Source: Streptomyces sp. NBC_01335
GTDB taxonomy: Bacteria; Actinomycetota; Actinomycetes; Streptomycetales; Streptomycetaceae
Direction: 5' to 3'
Length of the DNA stretch: 64,000 nt
Assembly (NCBI RefSeq): GCF_035953295.1
Contig: NZ_CP108370.1
Location: 6,433,001 to 6,497,000, forward strand
Shown here: positions 39,841-49,009 of the stretch, one piece after another
How the letters are laid out: each line of letters opens with the position of its first letter
How positions within the stretch are numbered: the first letter of the stretch is position 1
The notes under the pieces: generated by a model
Told to the model about the DNA's origin: nothing
The model's database searches: none
What the model saw: the letters and a program-made list of their open reading frames with translations, nothing else
Program-made: the position numbers and the translations under genes

Positions 39841-41090
39841 GCTGCCTTGCCTTCCGGCCGTTCCATGAGGTGGCCGTTCTCGAAGCGGGCGCCGGCCCGG
39901 ACGAGGGCGACGAGGTGGGGTGCGGTGACCGCTCGCCAGCGGGCTTGGGCGGATTCCACGAGCTTGAAGACCATCGCGAGGGCGGCGGCCGGGCTGCCGG
40001 CACCGCGGGTGACCTTGGTCCGAAGCTTCACCGTGCTGAACGTCGACTCGATCGGATTCGTCGTGCGCAGATGCACCCAATGTTCGGCGGGGAAGTCGTA
40101 GAACGCCAGCAGCTCGTCGACCTCGCCGGTGATCTTCTTGGTGGCCTTGGGCCACTTCGCGCCGTACGCCTTCTCGAACGCGGTGACTGCCTTCTCCGCG
40201 TGCGCGCGGTCCTCGGCGTTGTAGATCTCCTGCAGGGCCGCCCGTGCTCCGGGCTGCGCGGACTTCGGCAGCGCGTTCATGACGTTCCGCGTCTTGTGAA
40301 CCCAGCACCTCTGGTGCCTGGCCTGCGGAAACACCTCCGCCAGGGCCCGCCACAATCCCATCGCGCCGTCACCGACGACGAGCATCGGATCCGTCATCCC
40401 GCGGCGACGGCAGTCCCGCAGCAGGTCCGCCCAAGACTCGGTGGACTCACGCAGGCCCTCGGCGATCGCGATCAACTCCTTGGTGCCGTCCACCCGCACG
40501 CCCATCAGGACCAACAGGCACGAATGCGTCTGCGAGAGCCGGACCTTGGGATGGACACCGTCGGCCCACACGTAGACGTAGTCGGATTCAGCCAGGTCAC
40601 GGCGCTGGAACTCCGCGTGGTCGGCGGTCCACTGCTTCGTCAGCCGAGTCACCGTGGCCGGCGACAGCCCAGCCGAGGAGCCCAGGAACTGCTCCATCGC
40701 GGGCACGAAGTCACCCGAGGACAGGCCGTGCAGATAGAGCAGCGGCAGCACCTCGCTGACCTTCGGGGACTTCCGGCACCACGGCGCGAGGATCTTCGAG
40801 GAGAACCGCTTGCGCTCGCCGGTCTCCTCGTCGACCCGCTTGTCGTTCACGCGCGGGACGGCAACCTCGACCCGCCCTGCGGCCGTCGTCACCATCCGCG
40901 GCCGGTGCCGGCCGTTGCGGACCACCAGCCGACGGCCGGCACCGTCACGCTGCCCGGCCAGCTCGGCTATGTACTGATCCACCTCCGCCTCCAAGGCGGC
41001 GGCCAGCATCCGCCGGGCACCCTCCCGGACGATCTCGTCGATCAGAGAACCGGCCTCGGTGGTGCCGTCCTCGTTGACTACGCTGAGCAT
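39837..41090 (-). CDS. IS256-family (Mutator-like) transposase, copy 1
   Basis: A 417-residue DDE transposase. The catalytic Asp residues lie in YVYVWADGVHPKVR and LVVGDGAMGLWRAL, and the Glu in TTNPIESTFSTVKLRT, with the HQRCWVHKTRNVMNALP segment that marks the Mutator/IS256 superfamily. The ATG is at 41090. It is intact and identical in sequence to copy 2, so the element was probably active recently. Confidence 0.95.
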   Translation of the reverse strand: MLSVVNEDGTTEAGSLIDEIVREGARRMLAAALEAEVDQYIAELAGQRDGAGRRLVVRNGRHRPRMVTTAAGRVEVAVPRVNDKRVDEETGERKRFSSKILAPWCRKSPKVSEVLPLLYLHGLSSGDFVPAMEQFLGSSAGLSPATVTRLTKQWTADHAEFQRRDLAESDYVYVWADGVHPKVRLSQTHSCLLVLMGVRVDGTKELIAIAEGLRESTESWADLLRDCRRRGMTDPMLVVGDGAMGLWRALAEVFPQARHQRCWVHKTRNVMNALPKSAQPGARAALQEIYNAEDRAHAEKAVTAFEKAYGAKWPKATKKITGEVDELLAFYDFPAEHWVHLRTTNPIESTFSTVKLRTKVTRGAGSPAAALAMVFKLVESAQARWRAVTAPHLVALVRAGARFENGHLMERPEGKAA

Positions 41091-41221
41091 GGGCGTGCCT
41101 TCCCAACCGACGGTGCAACGTCGGTCTACTCGGTGACCTATCGATCACTCGGGAAGGTACGCCCTTTCACGTTCCAACCCGAGGCCGATCCACAGGTCCT
41201 GAGCATTGCTCCGAAAACCCC

Positions 41222-41494
41222 TGCCTTCTGCCAACGGTCCAGGCGGCGCCAACACGTCTGCCCTGAGTCGAAACCCACTTCCAAGGGCAGGAGTTGCCAG
41301 GCTATGTCGTTGTAGAGGACGAACAGGATGCCCTGCAGGCAAAGCCGGTCCGACATCGGACGCGGCCCCGGCGACCGCTCCGGCCACGGAGGCAGCAACG
41401 GCTCGATCACCGCCCACAACTCATCGTCAACGATCCACGGTCGAGTGCCCACACCCTCACGAACAGCCGAATCGTCACACCGGTTACGCCCCAT
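41222..41494 (-). pseudogene. IS5-family transposase, 5' part
   Basis: The start of the interrupted transposase: MGRNRCDDSAVREG, then RPWIVDDELWAVIEPLLPP and RLCLQGILFVLYNDIAWQLLP, the N-terminal IS5/DUF4096-type domain. It continues through CWRRLDRWQKAGVF, where the IS256-type element interrupts it; the sequence resumes at 39,322. Confidence 0.85.
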
Positions 41495-41527
41495 CAGCGC
41501 ACTTCAGCAAGATCGTGTTACGAGCTC

Positions 41528-41850
41528 AAAGGGTTCGCTGGGCACACTCCTGCGCCCCTAACCTTCGCCGCCAGCCTTGGCGGGCCTGGCGGTGAGCACA
41601 CGGTGCGACCACCCGCTCATGAAGCAAACCCCCTGCTTAAGAACCCGTCGGCTTGTGACGCACCCCTCCGCGTCGTGCGGTCTACAACCAGCGCCTAGCG
41701 CTCCGTTGCCGCCACCGGGGGAGTTGCCCTCGCGGTGTTGGTGCCCACCGGTCTGCCGGATTTTCCCCGGGCGGGGACCACGAAGAGCGTAGGATTCCGA
41801 AATTATCGATCAAGGGCCGCGCCGCCCGGGGGCTCCTTTCCGGATAAGAG
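41528..41850. other. Upstream region of the Gabija-like genes
   Basis: No credible gene. A short hairpin (CCGCCAG/CTGGCGG, 41,568-41,592) and an A/T-richer pocket around 41,785-41,815 that might hold the promoter are the only structures noted. Confidence 0.35.
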
Positions 41851-43767
41851 GTGTCGCGGCCTCTGCTGGCGGGGGACTGTGTGTACTTGGCGCATCTGCG
41901 GGTCGAGAACTTCCGGGTCTTCGGACCCGCGGCGCAGGGCGAGGGCGAGCGGAATGATGCGCTGAGCCTGTCGTTCACGGCCGGGACTAATGTGCTCGTG
42001 GGGGAGAACGACAGCGGGAAGACGGCGATTGTCGACGCGATCCGGCTGTGCCTGCAGTCCGCAGCATCGGATTACTACCGGGTCTCCCAGGACGACTTCC
42101 ACCTCGGGAAGGACGGGAGGGCGGAGACCTTCACCATCGGGTGCGCCTTCACCGATCTGTCGACCGAGGAGCAGGCGGTCTTCCTGGAATTGCTCACCCA
42201 CGACCGCGACGGCACCGCCTGGTTGTGTGTCACGTTCAAGGCTCAGCGGATGGATCCGCTGCGCAACCGGGTCTCGGTCACCACCCGGACCGGGCCGGAC
42301 GGCAACGGCCCCGCCCTGGACGGCGCTGCTCGCGAACTCCTGCGCGCTACCTACCTGCGCCCCCTTCGGGATGCAGAGGCGGAGCTGCGCTCGGGCCGCG
42401 GGTCGCGGTTGTCCCAGATCCTCGCTGGCTACCCGGCGATGAAGGACCAGGACGTCGACGACTTCGACCCGACCGGTGATGAACCCCCGTCGACTCTGAG
42501 GGGAATTCTGCGGCGAGCTGAGTGCGATATCCGCGACAACAAGGCTGTCGCGGAGGTAAGTGAGGACATCAACTCGGCGTACCTGCAGCGGTTCGCGATC
42601 GGCGACGACGTCCTGCGCGCCAAGATCAGCGTTGCCACGGATGCGACGCTGGTCCGCGCGCTGGAGCGGCTGGAACTGAACCTCTTCACAGCATCCGACG
42701 AGTGGACGCGACGCGGACTCGGTTACAACAACGCCCTGTTTATGGCTGCAGAGCTGCTCCTGCTGGGCAAGAACGAACTGGCTCCCCTGCTGCTGATCGA
42801 GGAGCCCGAGGCGCACCTCCACCCCCAGCTGCAGACCCGGATCATGGACCTGCTGCGGGACAAGGCGCAGAAGCCGCAGGAAGGTGACAGGGCGCCTGTG
42901 CAGGTCATCCTCACCACCCACAGCCCCAACCTCGCCTCCTCGACGCCGGTCGAGTGCCTGACCCTCGTCGCGAGGGGGCGTACGTTTCCGCTGCGGCGCG
43001 GTATGACGCGCCTGACCGAGGGGGACTACGCGTTCCTGACCCGGTTCCTGGACGTCACCAAGGCGAACATGTTCTTCGCCCGGGGGCTGGCGATGGTTGA
43101 GGGAGACGCCGAGGCGATCTTCCTGCCCGCGCTCGCCGACGCCCTGGGCATGCCCTTCAACGAACACGGGATCAGCGTGGTCAACGTTGGCCACGTCGGC
43201 CTGTTCCGCTACAGCCGGGTCTTCCAACGCACTGGTGAGCAGATTCCGGTCCGCGTGGCCTGTATCCGCGACCGTGATCTCGTTCCCGCCGGCACTCCCG
43301 AGGCTATGAGGGGCAAGCTCGTGCGCTGGACGGATATGACGGAAGAGGAGATCTCCGCGTACGTCACGAACCTCACCACCGGCGACGACGGGCCGGTGAA
43401 GACGTTCGTGTCCGACTGGTGGACGCTGGAGTACGACCTCGCGGTCACGTCCTGGACCATGGCCAGGCTGATGTACCGCGCGGTCAAGCTGGCATCCGCA
43501 GCCGCACGGTCCTGGCCGGACGCCGACAAGACGGAGAAGGCCATCGCACGGGCCGACCGGGTGGTCGACACGTGGATAGGGCAGGGCCTTTCCCTGGAAG
43601 AGGCCGCCCTGAAGATCTACCGGCCGCTCAAGCTGGACAACGTCAGCAAGCCGATCACCGCACAGTTCGCCGCCCAGCTGCTCGCCTCGACGCCGCTGAC
43701 TCACAGCGACGTCCCGCCCTACCTGCTCGATGCTTTCACGTACCTGTGCGGCGAGGTGGCCCCGTGA
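41851..43767 (+). CDS. gajA: GajA-like OLD-family ATPase/TOPRIM nuclease
   Basis: A 638-residue protein (628 if GTG 41881 is used; GGGGGA precedes that codon). The ABC-type ATPase has Walker A LVGENDSGKTAIVDAI and Walker B LLLIEEPEAHLHPQLQ with ILTTHSPNLAS. A C-terminal TOPRIM nuclease domain follows, with Glu in MVEGDAEAIFLPAL and the DxD acidic pair in CIRDRDLVP. In Gabija anti-phage defence, GajA is a DNA endonuclease held inactive by cellular nucleotides and assembles with GajB. The next gene overlaps it and is a UvrD-like helicase, the expected partner. The call rests on domain order and gene pairing; other OLD-helicase systems cannot be excluded. Confidence 0.85.
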   Translation: MSRPLLAGDCVYLAHLRVENFRVFGPAAQGEGERNDALSLSFTAGTNVLVGENDSGKTAIVDAIRLCLQSAASDYYRVSQDDFHLGKDGRAETFTIGCAFTDLSTEEQAVFLELLTHDRDGTAWLCVTFKAQRMDPLRNRVSVTTRTGPDGNGPALDGAARELLRATYLRPLRDAEAELRSGRGSRLSQILAGYPAMKDQDVDDFDPTGDEPPSTLRGILRRAECDIRDNKAVAEVSEDINSAYLQRFAIGDDVLRAKISVATDATLVRALERLELNLFTASDEWTRRGLGYNNALFMAAELLLLGKNELAPLLLIEEPEAHLHPQLQTRIMDLLRDKAQKPQEGDRAPVQVILTTHSPNLASSTPVECLTLVARGRTFPLRRGMTRLTEGDYAFLTRFLDVTKANMFFARGLAMVEGDAEAIFLPALADALGMPFNEHGISVVNVGHVGLFRYSRVFQRTGEQIPVRVACIRDRDLVPAGTPEAMRGKLVRWTDMTEEEISAYVTNLTTGDDGPVKTFVSDWWTLEYDLAVTSWTMARLMYRAVKLASAAARSWPDADKTEKAIARADRVVDTWIGQGLSLEEAALKIYRPLKLDNVSKPITAQFAAQLLASTPLTHSDVPPYLLDAFTYLCGEVAP

Positions 43768-45668
43768 CCCGCACCTACTTGTCCGATGCCTTCGCCACCG
43801 ACAAGGTGGAGGCCATGGTGAAGCTCCTGGGGCTGGACCCGCTCGATGCCGAGCAGTGGGACTTCCTGCAGAGCGAGAGCACCCAAGACCTGCAGGCCGC
43901 CCCGGGGTCGGGCAAGACGACCTTGATCGGGCTCAAGCTCGCGCTGATGGCCGACGCGTGGACCTCCCCGACCCGCGGGGTGTGCGTGCTGTCGCACACC
44001 AACACGGCCAAGAACGAGATCGCCGACCGAGTGGGCATTCTCGCCGCAGGACGCAGCCTTCTGCGCTATCCACACTTCATCGGCACCATCCAGTCCTTCG
44101 TGCACACCTTCCTCGGGCTGCCGGCCGTGCGGGACAGGAAAGTGGAGGTCCGGTCCGTCGACGACGCGGCCTTCGAGACCGCAGCGCTCCAGCTCCTGCA
44201 GCGCCCCGAATACTCCACCCTGCGCAGCTATGTGGGGCGCCAGCACGAGGGCACTGGCATCGTCACCGGGGCGACGTTCACCTACCGGGACGGCGAACTC
44301 GCGGTCACCGGAGCGGCCAGGGATCTGCCCTTCGGCGCCCATTCTCCCAGCGGAAAACAACTGGCCGACCTCAAAAGGACTCTCGCGCGCCGGGGCATCT
44401 TCCGCTTCCAGGACATGTACGCCATCGCTCAGGAGTATCTCGCCCGGCACCCGGGTATCGCCGCAGCTGTCACCACGCGCTTCCCGTTTGTTCTCCTCGA
44501 CGAAACGCAGGACACCAGCGCCGCCCAGCACGAACTGCTGGACGTTGTATTCGCTTCCTCATCCACCGTCGTGCAGCGGGTGGGCGACACCAACCAGGGC
44601 ATCTACAGCGACGCGGCCTCCGTAGGCGGGCCCGCCTCGCTGTTCCCGCTGCCGGGGGCCCCGGAGCTGCAGGTCAGCCGCCGCTTCGGGCCGCAGATCG
44701 CGGCCGTGGCCAGCCGCCTGACCGTCCGGCGGCCTCAGCAGGTCCGCGGAGCCGGCCCCGACGGCCAGGTGGCGGTTCTGCTGTTCGACGAGACGACGGT
44801 GTCCGACGTCGTACCGACCTTCGAGCGCATGGCCGCTGTGACCGTCCCCGAGGACGTCCTGGTGCGGCGTCCACCGCGTGTACTGGGCGCGCGACAGAAC
44901 CCGAAAACCTCACCCGTCTACCCGCAGTCGATCTCCTGCTATCTGCCCGGATACACCCCGACCAGCCGCCCGACGGCTCACCGTACCCTGATCGGCGCGG
45001 CCCGCGCGGCAAGCGCCCGGTGGAAATCAGGCCCGGACAGCTACGAAGCGGCCACCGAGTTGTGGAACGCCGTGCGCGCGTCCGTCTCGTCACCGACCGG
45101 CGACGGGCTCCCGGCCCTCGGCCGCCTGGAGAGGTCAATGGCAACAGCCGGTGGGAGGGTTCGGATCCTGCTGCGTGAACTCCTCGTCAACGCGAACGAG
45201 TTCGACGCAGCGAGCTGGGGAGAGGCCACCGAGCAGCTGGCCGTCCAGCTGAAGCTCCTCGACGGCTGCCAACTGCGCCAGTCTGAAATGGAATTCACCA
45301 CGGCTGCTGCGGCAGGCGCGGCTATCGGGTCGGCTCCCGCGACCATCGCCGCAGTACCGGCGGTGCGGGCCGTACCCGGGACCATCCAGAGCGCGAAGGG
45401 CGAGACCCACGCGGCAACACTGATCCTGGAGTGCCTGGGGAAGACAGGGAGGAAGTTCGACGTGACCGAGGCGCTGCGCATGATCGCCGAAAGTAGCGAC
45501 CCGCTGCGGGAACTGAAGAGCGTCCAGGCCGCCGTGCAGCTCGTCTTCGTCGGCGCGACACGCCCCACTCACTTGCTGGTGCTCGCCGCCCATCGCGACC
45601 GCAGCAAAAAGTACGCGGACGCGATGACCGGCGCTGGCTGGGACATCCGGGACCTCACCGAGCACTGA
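43764..45668 (+). CDS. gajB: GajB-like UvrD/Rep-family helicase
   Basis: A 634-residue superfamily 1 helicase starting at GTG 43764, overlapping the gajA stop (GTGA). Motif I is AAPGSGKTTLI, motif Ia VLSHTNTAKNE, motif II LLDETQDTSAAQ, motif III VGDTNQGIY, and the late motifs IQSAKGETHAATLILE and FVGATRPTHLLVLA are present. In Gabija, GajB senses DNA ends produced by GajA and hydrolyses nucleotides. It is somewhat longer than the Bacillus protein of about 500 residues. In-frame sequence before 43764 overlaps gajA and is not coding. Confidence 0.87.
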   Translation: MTRTYLSDAFATDKVEAMVKLLGLDPLDAEQWDFLQSESTQDLQAAPGSGKTTLIGLKLALMADAWTSPTRGVCVLSHTNTAKNEIADRVGILAAGRSLLRYPHFIGTIQSFVHTFLGLPAVRDRKVEVRSVDDAAFETAALQLLQRPEYSTLRSYVGRQHEGTGIVTGATFTYRDGELAVTGAARDLPFGAHSPSGKQLADLKRTLARRGIFRFQDMYAIAQEYLARHPGIAAAVTTRFPFVLLDETQDTSAAQHELLDVVFASSSTVVQRVGDTNQGIYSDAASVGGPASLFPLPGAPELQVSRRFGPQIAAVASRLTVRRPQQVRGAGPDGQVAVLLFDETTVSDVVPTFERMAAVTVPEDVLVRRPPRVLGARQNPKTSPVYPQSISCYLPGYTPTSRPTAHRTLIGAARAASARWKSGPDSYEAATELWNAVRASVSSPTGDGLPALGRLERSMATAGGRVRILLRELLVNANEFDAASWGEATEQLAVQLKLLDGCQLRQSEMEFTTAAAAGAAIGSAPATIAAVPAVRAVPGTIQSAKGETHAATLILECLGKTGRKFDVTEALRMIAESSDPLRELKSVQAAVQLVFVGATRPTHLLVLAAHRDRSKKYADAMTGAGWDIRDLTEH

Positions 45669-46246
45669 CCGCATCTGCCCCGCCGTCCCTCCCGGCGGGC
45701 GGAGATCGTCTTTGCCGTTCCACGCCCAGTTCGGGGCGTGAGGGAGTGCTTCGTGAACGGCTGCGAATGTCCGTCGGGCGGCAGCCGGGTTGAGGGTTGG
45801 ACGGGCGGCGGCCCGCGACTGATCGCGGGGGACCTGCGTACGGACGGCTGCCTCCGAGGAGGAGCGCGTCATCTACGACGAGGACGGCAAACGGCTCGCT
45901 GCCGGACGAGACCCAGAAGGTGAAGAGCTGGGGCCCGAGTTCGGAGAGTTCGCGGGTGGCTGCCTGTTCATCTCTCACATCAATAACGTTCCAGGTGGGA
46001 AGGGAAATAGCCTCGTCCAATAGGGCGGAGGGGCCCGGCACGCGATCTCCGAGGAAGGCGTGCGGGAGTCAGCTGAACGGCAGAAGGAGCGGTTCAGAAC
46101 CCATCGGGTGTCCGACGTCAGGTAGTCGCCGGAGGCGTGATCGGGTCTTCCTAGTCCGGCGACGGCACCTCTATCTCGGGCGCATGGGCACCGCTGCCCT
46201 CCGCCGTGGCGGGGAGGGCACAGGTTCGCGGAAGGCAGGTCGCGGC
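45669..46246. other. Gap with ambiguous gene remnants
   Basis: Two protein-like segments overlap on opposite strands. Minus strand (about 45,830-46,030): LPTWNVIDVRDEQAATREL and LFTFWVSSGSEPFAVLVVDD. Plus strand (about 45,855-46,022): EEERVIYDEDGKRLAAGRD and GEELGPEFGEFAGG. Neither has a clear start or full domain. One of them is probably a decayed gene; which one is unresolved. Confidence 0.35.
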
Positions 46247-46367
46247 GAGCAATGCTCAGGACCTGTGGATCGGCCTCGGGTTGGAACGTGAAAGGGCGTA
46301 CCTTCCCGAGTGATCGATAGGTCACCGAGTAGACCGACGTTGCACCGTCGGTTGGGAAGGCACGCCC

Positions 46368-47621
46368 ATGCTCAGCGTAGTCAACGAGGACGGCACCACC
46401 GAGGCCGGTTCTCTGATCGACGAGATCGTCCGGGAGGGTGCCCGGCGGATGCTGGCCGCCGCCTTGGAGGCGGAGGTGGATCAGTACATAGCCGAGCTGG
46501 CCGGGCAGCGTGACGGTGCCGGCCGTCGGCTGGTGGTCCGCAACGGCCGGCACCGGCCGCGGATGGTGACGACGGCCGCAGGGCGGGTCGAGGTTGCCGT
46601 CCCGCGCGTGAACGACAAGCGGGTCGACGAGGAGACCGGCGAGCGCAAGCGGTTCTCCTCGAAGATCCTCGCGCCGTGGTGCCGGAAGTCCCCGAAGGTC
46701 AGCGAGGTGCTGCCGCTGCTCTATCTGCACGGCCTGTCCTCGGGTGACTTCGTGCCCGCGATGGAGCAGTTCCTGGGCTCCTCGGCTGGGCTGTCGCCGG
46801 CCACGGTGACTCGGCTGACGAAGCAGTGGACCGCCGACCACGCGGAGTTCCAGCGCCGTGACCTGGCTGAATCCGACTACGTCTACGTGTGGGCCGACGG
46901 TGTCCATCCCAAGGTCCGGCTCTCGCAGACGCATTCGTGCCTGTTGGTCCTGATGGGCGTGCGGGTGGACGGCACCAAGGAGTTGATCGCGATCGCCGAG
47001 GGCCTGCGTGAGTCCACCGAGTCTTGGGCGGACCTGCTGCGGGACTGCCGTCGCCGCGGGATGACGGATCCGATGCTCGTCGTCGGTGACGGCGCGATGG
47101 GATTGTGGCGGGCCCTGGCGGAGGTGTTTCCGCAGGCCAGGCACCAGAGGTGCTGGGTTCACAAGACGCGGAACGTCATGAACGCGCTGCCGAAGTCCGC
47201 GCAGCCCGGAGCACGGGCGGCCCTGCAGGAGATCTACAACGCCGAGGACCGCGCGCACGCGGAGAAGGCAGTCACCGCGTTCGAGAAGGCGTACGGCGCG
47301 AAGTGGCCCAAGGCCACCAAGAAGATCACCGGCGAGGTCGACGAGCTGCTGGCGTTCTACGACTTCCCCGCCGAACATTGGGTGCATCTGCGCACGACGA
47401 ATCCGATCGAGTCGACGTTCAGCACGGTGAAGCTTCGGACCAAGGTCACCCGCGGTGCCGGCAGCCCGGCCGCCGCCCTCGCGATGGTCTTCAAGCTCGT
47501 GGAATCCGCCCAAGCCCGCTGGCGAGCGGTCACCGCACCCCACCTCGTCGCCCTCGTCCGGGCCGGCGCCCGCTTCGAGAACGGCCACCTCATGGAACGG
47601 CCGGAAGGCAAGGCAGCATGA
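46368..47621 (+). CDS. IS256-family (Mutator-like) transposase, copy 2
   Basis: A 417-residue transposase identical to copy 1, with all three catalytic acidic residues and no frame disruption. The ATG follows the left end by about 120 bases, preceded by GGGAAGG. See copy 1 for motifs. Confidence 0.95.
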   Translation: MLSVVNEDGTTEAGSLIDEIVREGARRMLAAALEAEVDQYIAELAGQRDGAGRRLVVRNGRHRPRMVTTAAGRVEVAVPRVNDKRVDEETGERKRFSSKILAPWCRKSPKVSEVLPLLYLHGLSSGDFVPAMEQFLGSSAGLSPATVTRLTKQWTADHAEFQRRDLAESDYVYVWADGVHPKVRLSQTHSCLLVLMGVRVDGTKELIAIAEGLRESTESWADLLRDCRRRGMTDPMLVVGDGAMGLWRALAEVFPQARHQRCWVHKTRNVMNALPKSAQPGARAALQEIYNAEDRAHAEKAVTAFEKAYGAKWPKATKKITGEVDELLAFYDFPAEHWVHLRTTNPIESTFSTVKLRTKVTRGAGSPAAALAMVFKLVESAQARWRAVTAPHLVALVRAGARFENGHLMERPEGKAA

Positions 47622-48097
47622 ACAGCCGGCACCAAAGCGACGAGCCCGCCGAGCACCGGCGATTCACCCACTACATGCAGGCCCTGCAGACCGTCGCCGC
47701 GGCGGACGAAGCCGACCTGCTGGCTGCTGTTCTCCGCGACGAGGACACCACCATGGCCGCCAGCGCGGTGAGCCGACACATGGACCGCCGGGCCACCGAA
47801 CTTCTCACCGACCCGGCATTCACGGCATGGGCCCAGGCCATGTCCAGGGTGATCGACCAGCACGACTTCCTCACCACCCGACTCCTCGAATGGTGCCTGC
47901 TCAGGACCCTCGCTCTGGGCGAACCGTGGGCCGCCGAGGAGCTTACCGACGCCTCCGACTGGCTCCAGCGCACAGCCGTGACCACACAGATCGTCACCGC
48001 ACCCGACGTCCTGCGACTACTCGCAGAACGCGGGAGGACCCGCCGAGTCCGCAAGGCGGCCCAGCACCGACTCCATCACCTCAAGAAATCAGGCTGA
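47618..48097 (+). CDS. Accessory protein of IS256-type element, copy 2
   Basis: The second copy of the 159-residue helical ORF, overlapping the transposase stop by ATGA and ending 28 bases before the element end. Its identity to copy 1 shows that it travels with the element. Confidence 0.6.
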   Translation: MNSRHQSDEPAEHRRFTHYMQALQTVAAADEADLLAAVLRDEDTTMAASAVSRHMDRRATELLTDPAFTAWAQAMSRVIDQHDFLTTRLLEWCLLRTLALGEPWAAEELTDASDWLQRTAVTTQIVTAPDVLRLLAERGRTRRVRKAAQHRLHHLKKSG

Positions 48098-48256
48098 CTT
48101 GATCCACAAGTCTTGACTATTGCTCGGTCGCGGCTGGTCACTTCGCTCGCAACCAGTGACGCAGTCCGCAACGACGAAGCCGCAAAATCTTATAAAGATG
48201 GGCCCTTATCTGAGGTAGGGTTCCCATCAGTCAACTGCCGTGTATCGGAGGTCCTC

Positions 48257-48940
48257 TTGCCGTTCTCCCTGTCGATGTCCCCCTTGGAGCCCGACGATGT
48301 TCGGGCACAACTTGGCGGAATGGGGACAAGGTTGGAGTACCTGCACGACGTTCTGCGCGCGGGCGAGGCGGCGCGGCGAACAGCAGTCCCCAACGACCCG
48401 ATGGGGACTGGGGGGCGGAGGGCCTATGAGGCCCACGTGCGCACCATTCGAGAGCTGCATATCGAGCGCGAGGGGTGGGCGCGGCTCGTGCACGGCCGCT
48501 TGGAACTGGTCTGCAGCGCCGATCGGTCGATGGCGATGGGTGTCATGGTCGGTGACGCCGCCACCGGCCAGGCGAGCCTGTTCCCGAAGAACGGGCGCCG
48601 CCGGGGCACCGCCACCGGACAGGTCACTCAAGCCAATGAGGGCGAGGGGGCGGCACACGTCCAGACCGCTCTGTTCGTGACGGGCGCAGGGCCCAGGGGT
48701 GTGTCGCTCAGCGAGGAGGAAGCCGCCGCGCTGAAGACATGGTTTCTTCTGTCGTACCGCACGAAGGTCGGGGACGCGGTGCGCGTCGACTGCGAGCTGT
48801 CGCGGCCTAAGAGGTTCGTGGACGGATTCGTGGTCGAATGGGGAAGACGGATTCCGCTTCCCGCGCTGACGATGGACGGAATCGAACCTTTGAACGATGA
48901 TGGACCTGGGGAGATCGACATCCCTGTCGATTTCCGCTGA
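48257..48940 (+). CDS. Protein of unknown function paired with XRE/ImmA gene
   Basis: A 227-residue protein. The TTG at 48257 is chosen because GGAGG lies five bases upstream; ATG 48275 would lack a site, and the in-frame ORF start at 48113 falls inside the IS. It begins with a helical part (MGTRLEYLHDVLRAGEAARR), then a probable beta-rich domain (WARLVHGRLELVCSADRSMA, VDCELSRPKRFVDGFVVEWG). No family recognised. It lies 69 bases before the XRE/ImmA gene in the same orientation, so the two probably work together, for example as target or substrate of the protease. Confidence 0.65.
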   Translation: MPFSLSMSPLEPDDVRAQLGGMGTRLEYLHDVLRAGEAARRTAVPNDPMGTGGRRAYEAHVRTIRELHIEREGWARLVHGRLELVCSADRSMAMGVMVGDAATGQASLFPKNGRRRGTATGQVTQANEGEGAAHVQTALFVTGAGPRGVSLSEEEAAALKTWFLLSYRTKVGDAVRVDCELSRPKRFVDGFVVEWGRRIPLPALTMDGIEPLNDDGPGEIDIPVDFR

Positions 48941-49009
48941 GTCCGATGGTGGGGGCGTCGGAGTCCGCCGCCCCCACCAGGCACCACCGATAGCTGAGGC
49001 AGCCCCCAC

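Larger units (their letters stand above)
39333..41211 (-). mobile_element. IS256-family element, copy 1
   Basis: 1,879 bases with imperfect inverted ends GAGCAATAGTCAAGACTTGT and GAGCAATGCTCAGGACCTGT. It is flanked by a 10-base direct repeat CGAAAACCCC (39,323-39,332 and 41,212-41,221), a target duplication inside the IS5 transposase. It carries a transposase and an accessory ORF and appears identical to the inverted copy at 46,247-48,125. Confidence 0.92.
38741..41527 (-). mobile_element. IS5-family element split by an IS256-type insertion
   Basis: The ends are AGCTCGTGGCGCGATC (left, 38,741) and the inverse of GAGCTCGTAACACGAT (right, 41,527), imperfect inverted repeats. Removing the inner element and one copy of its target duplication leaves about 0.9 kb, a normal IS5 size, with one transposase region on the minus strand. 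The insertion has killed it. Confidence 0.8.
46247..48125 (+). mobile_element. IS256-family element, copy 2
   Basis: 1,879 bases, the same length, gene content and ends as copy 1 but inverted. It is flanked by a 9-base direct repeat GGTCGCGGC (46,238-46,246 and 48,126-48,134). The distinct target duplication shows that it inserted independently of copy 1. The two copies face each other across the Gabija-like genes. Confidence 0.92.

Noticed and set aside
39333..48125. Composite transposon carrying the Gabija-like genes
   Set aside because: Each IS copy has its own, different target duplication, which argues for two independent insertions; kept only as a possible future mobile unit.
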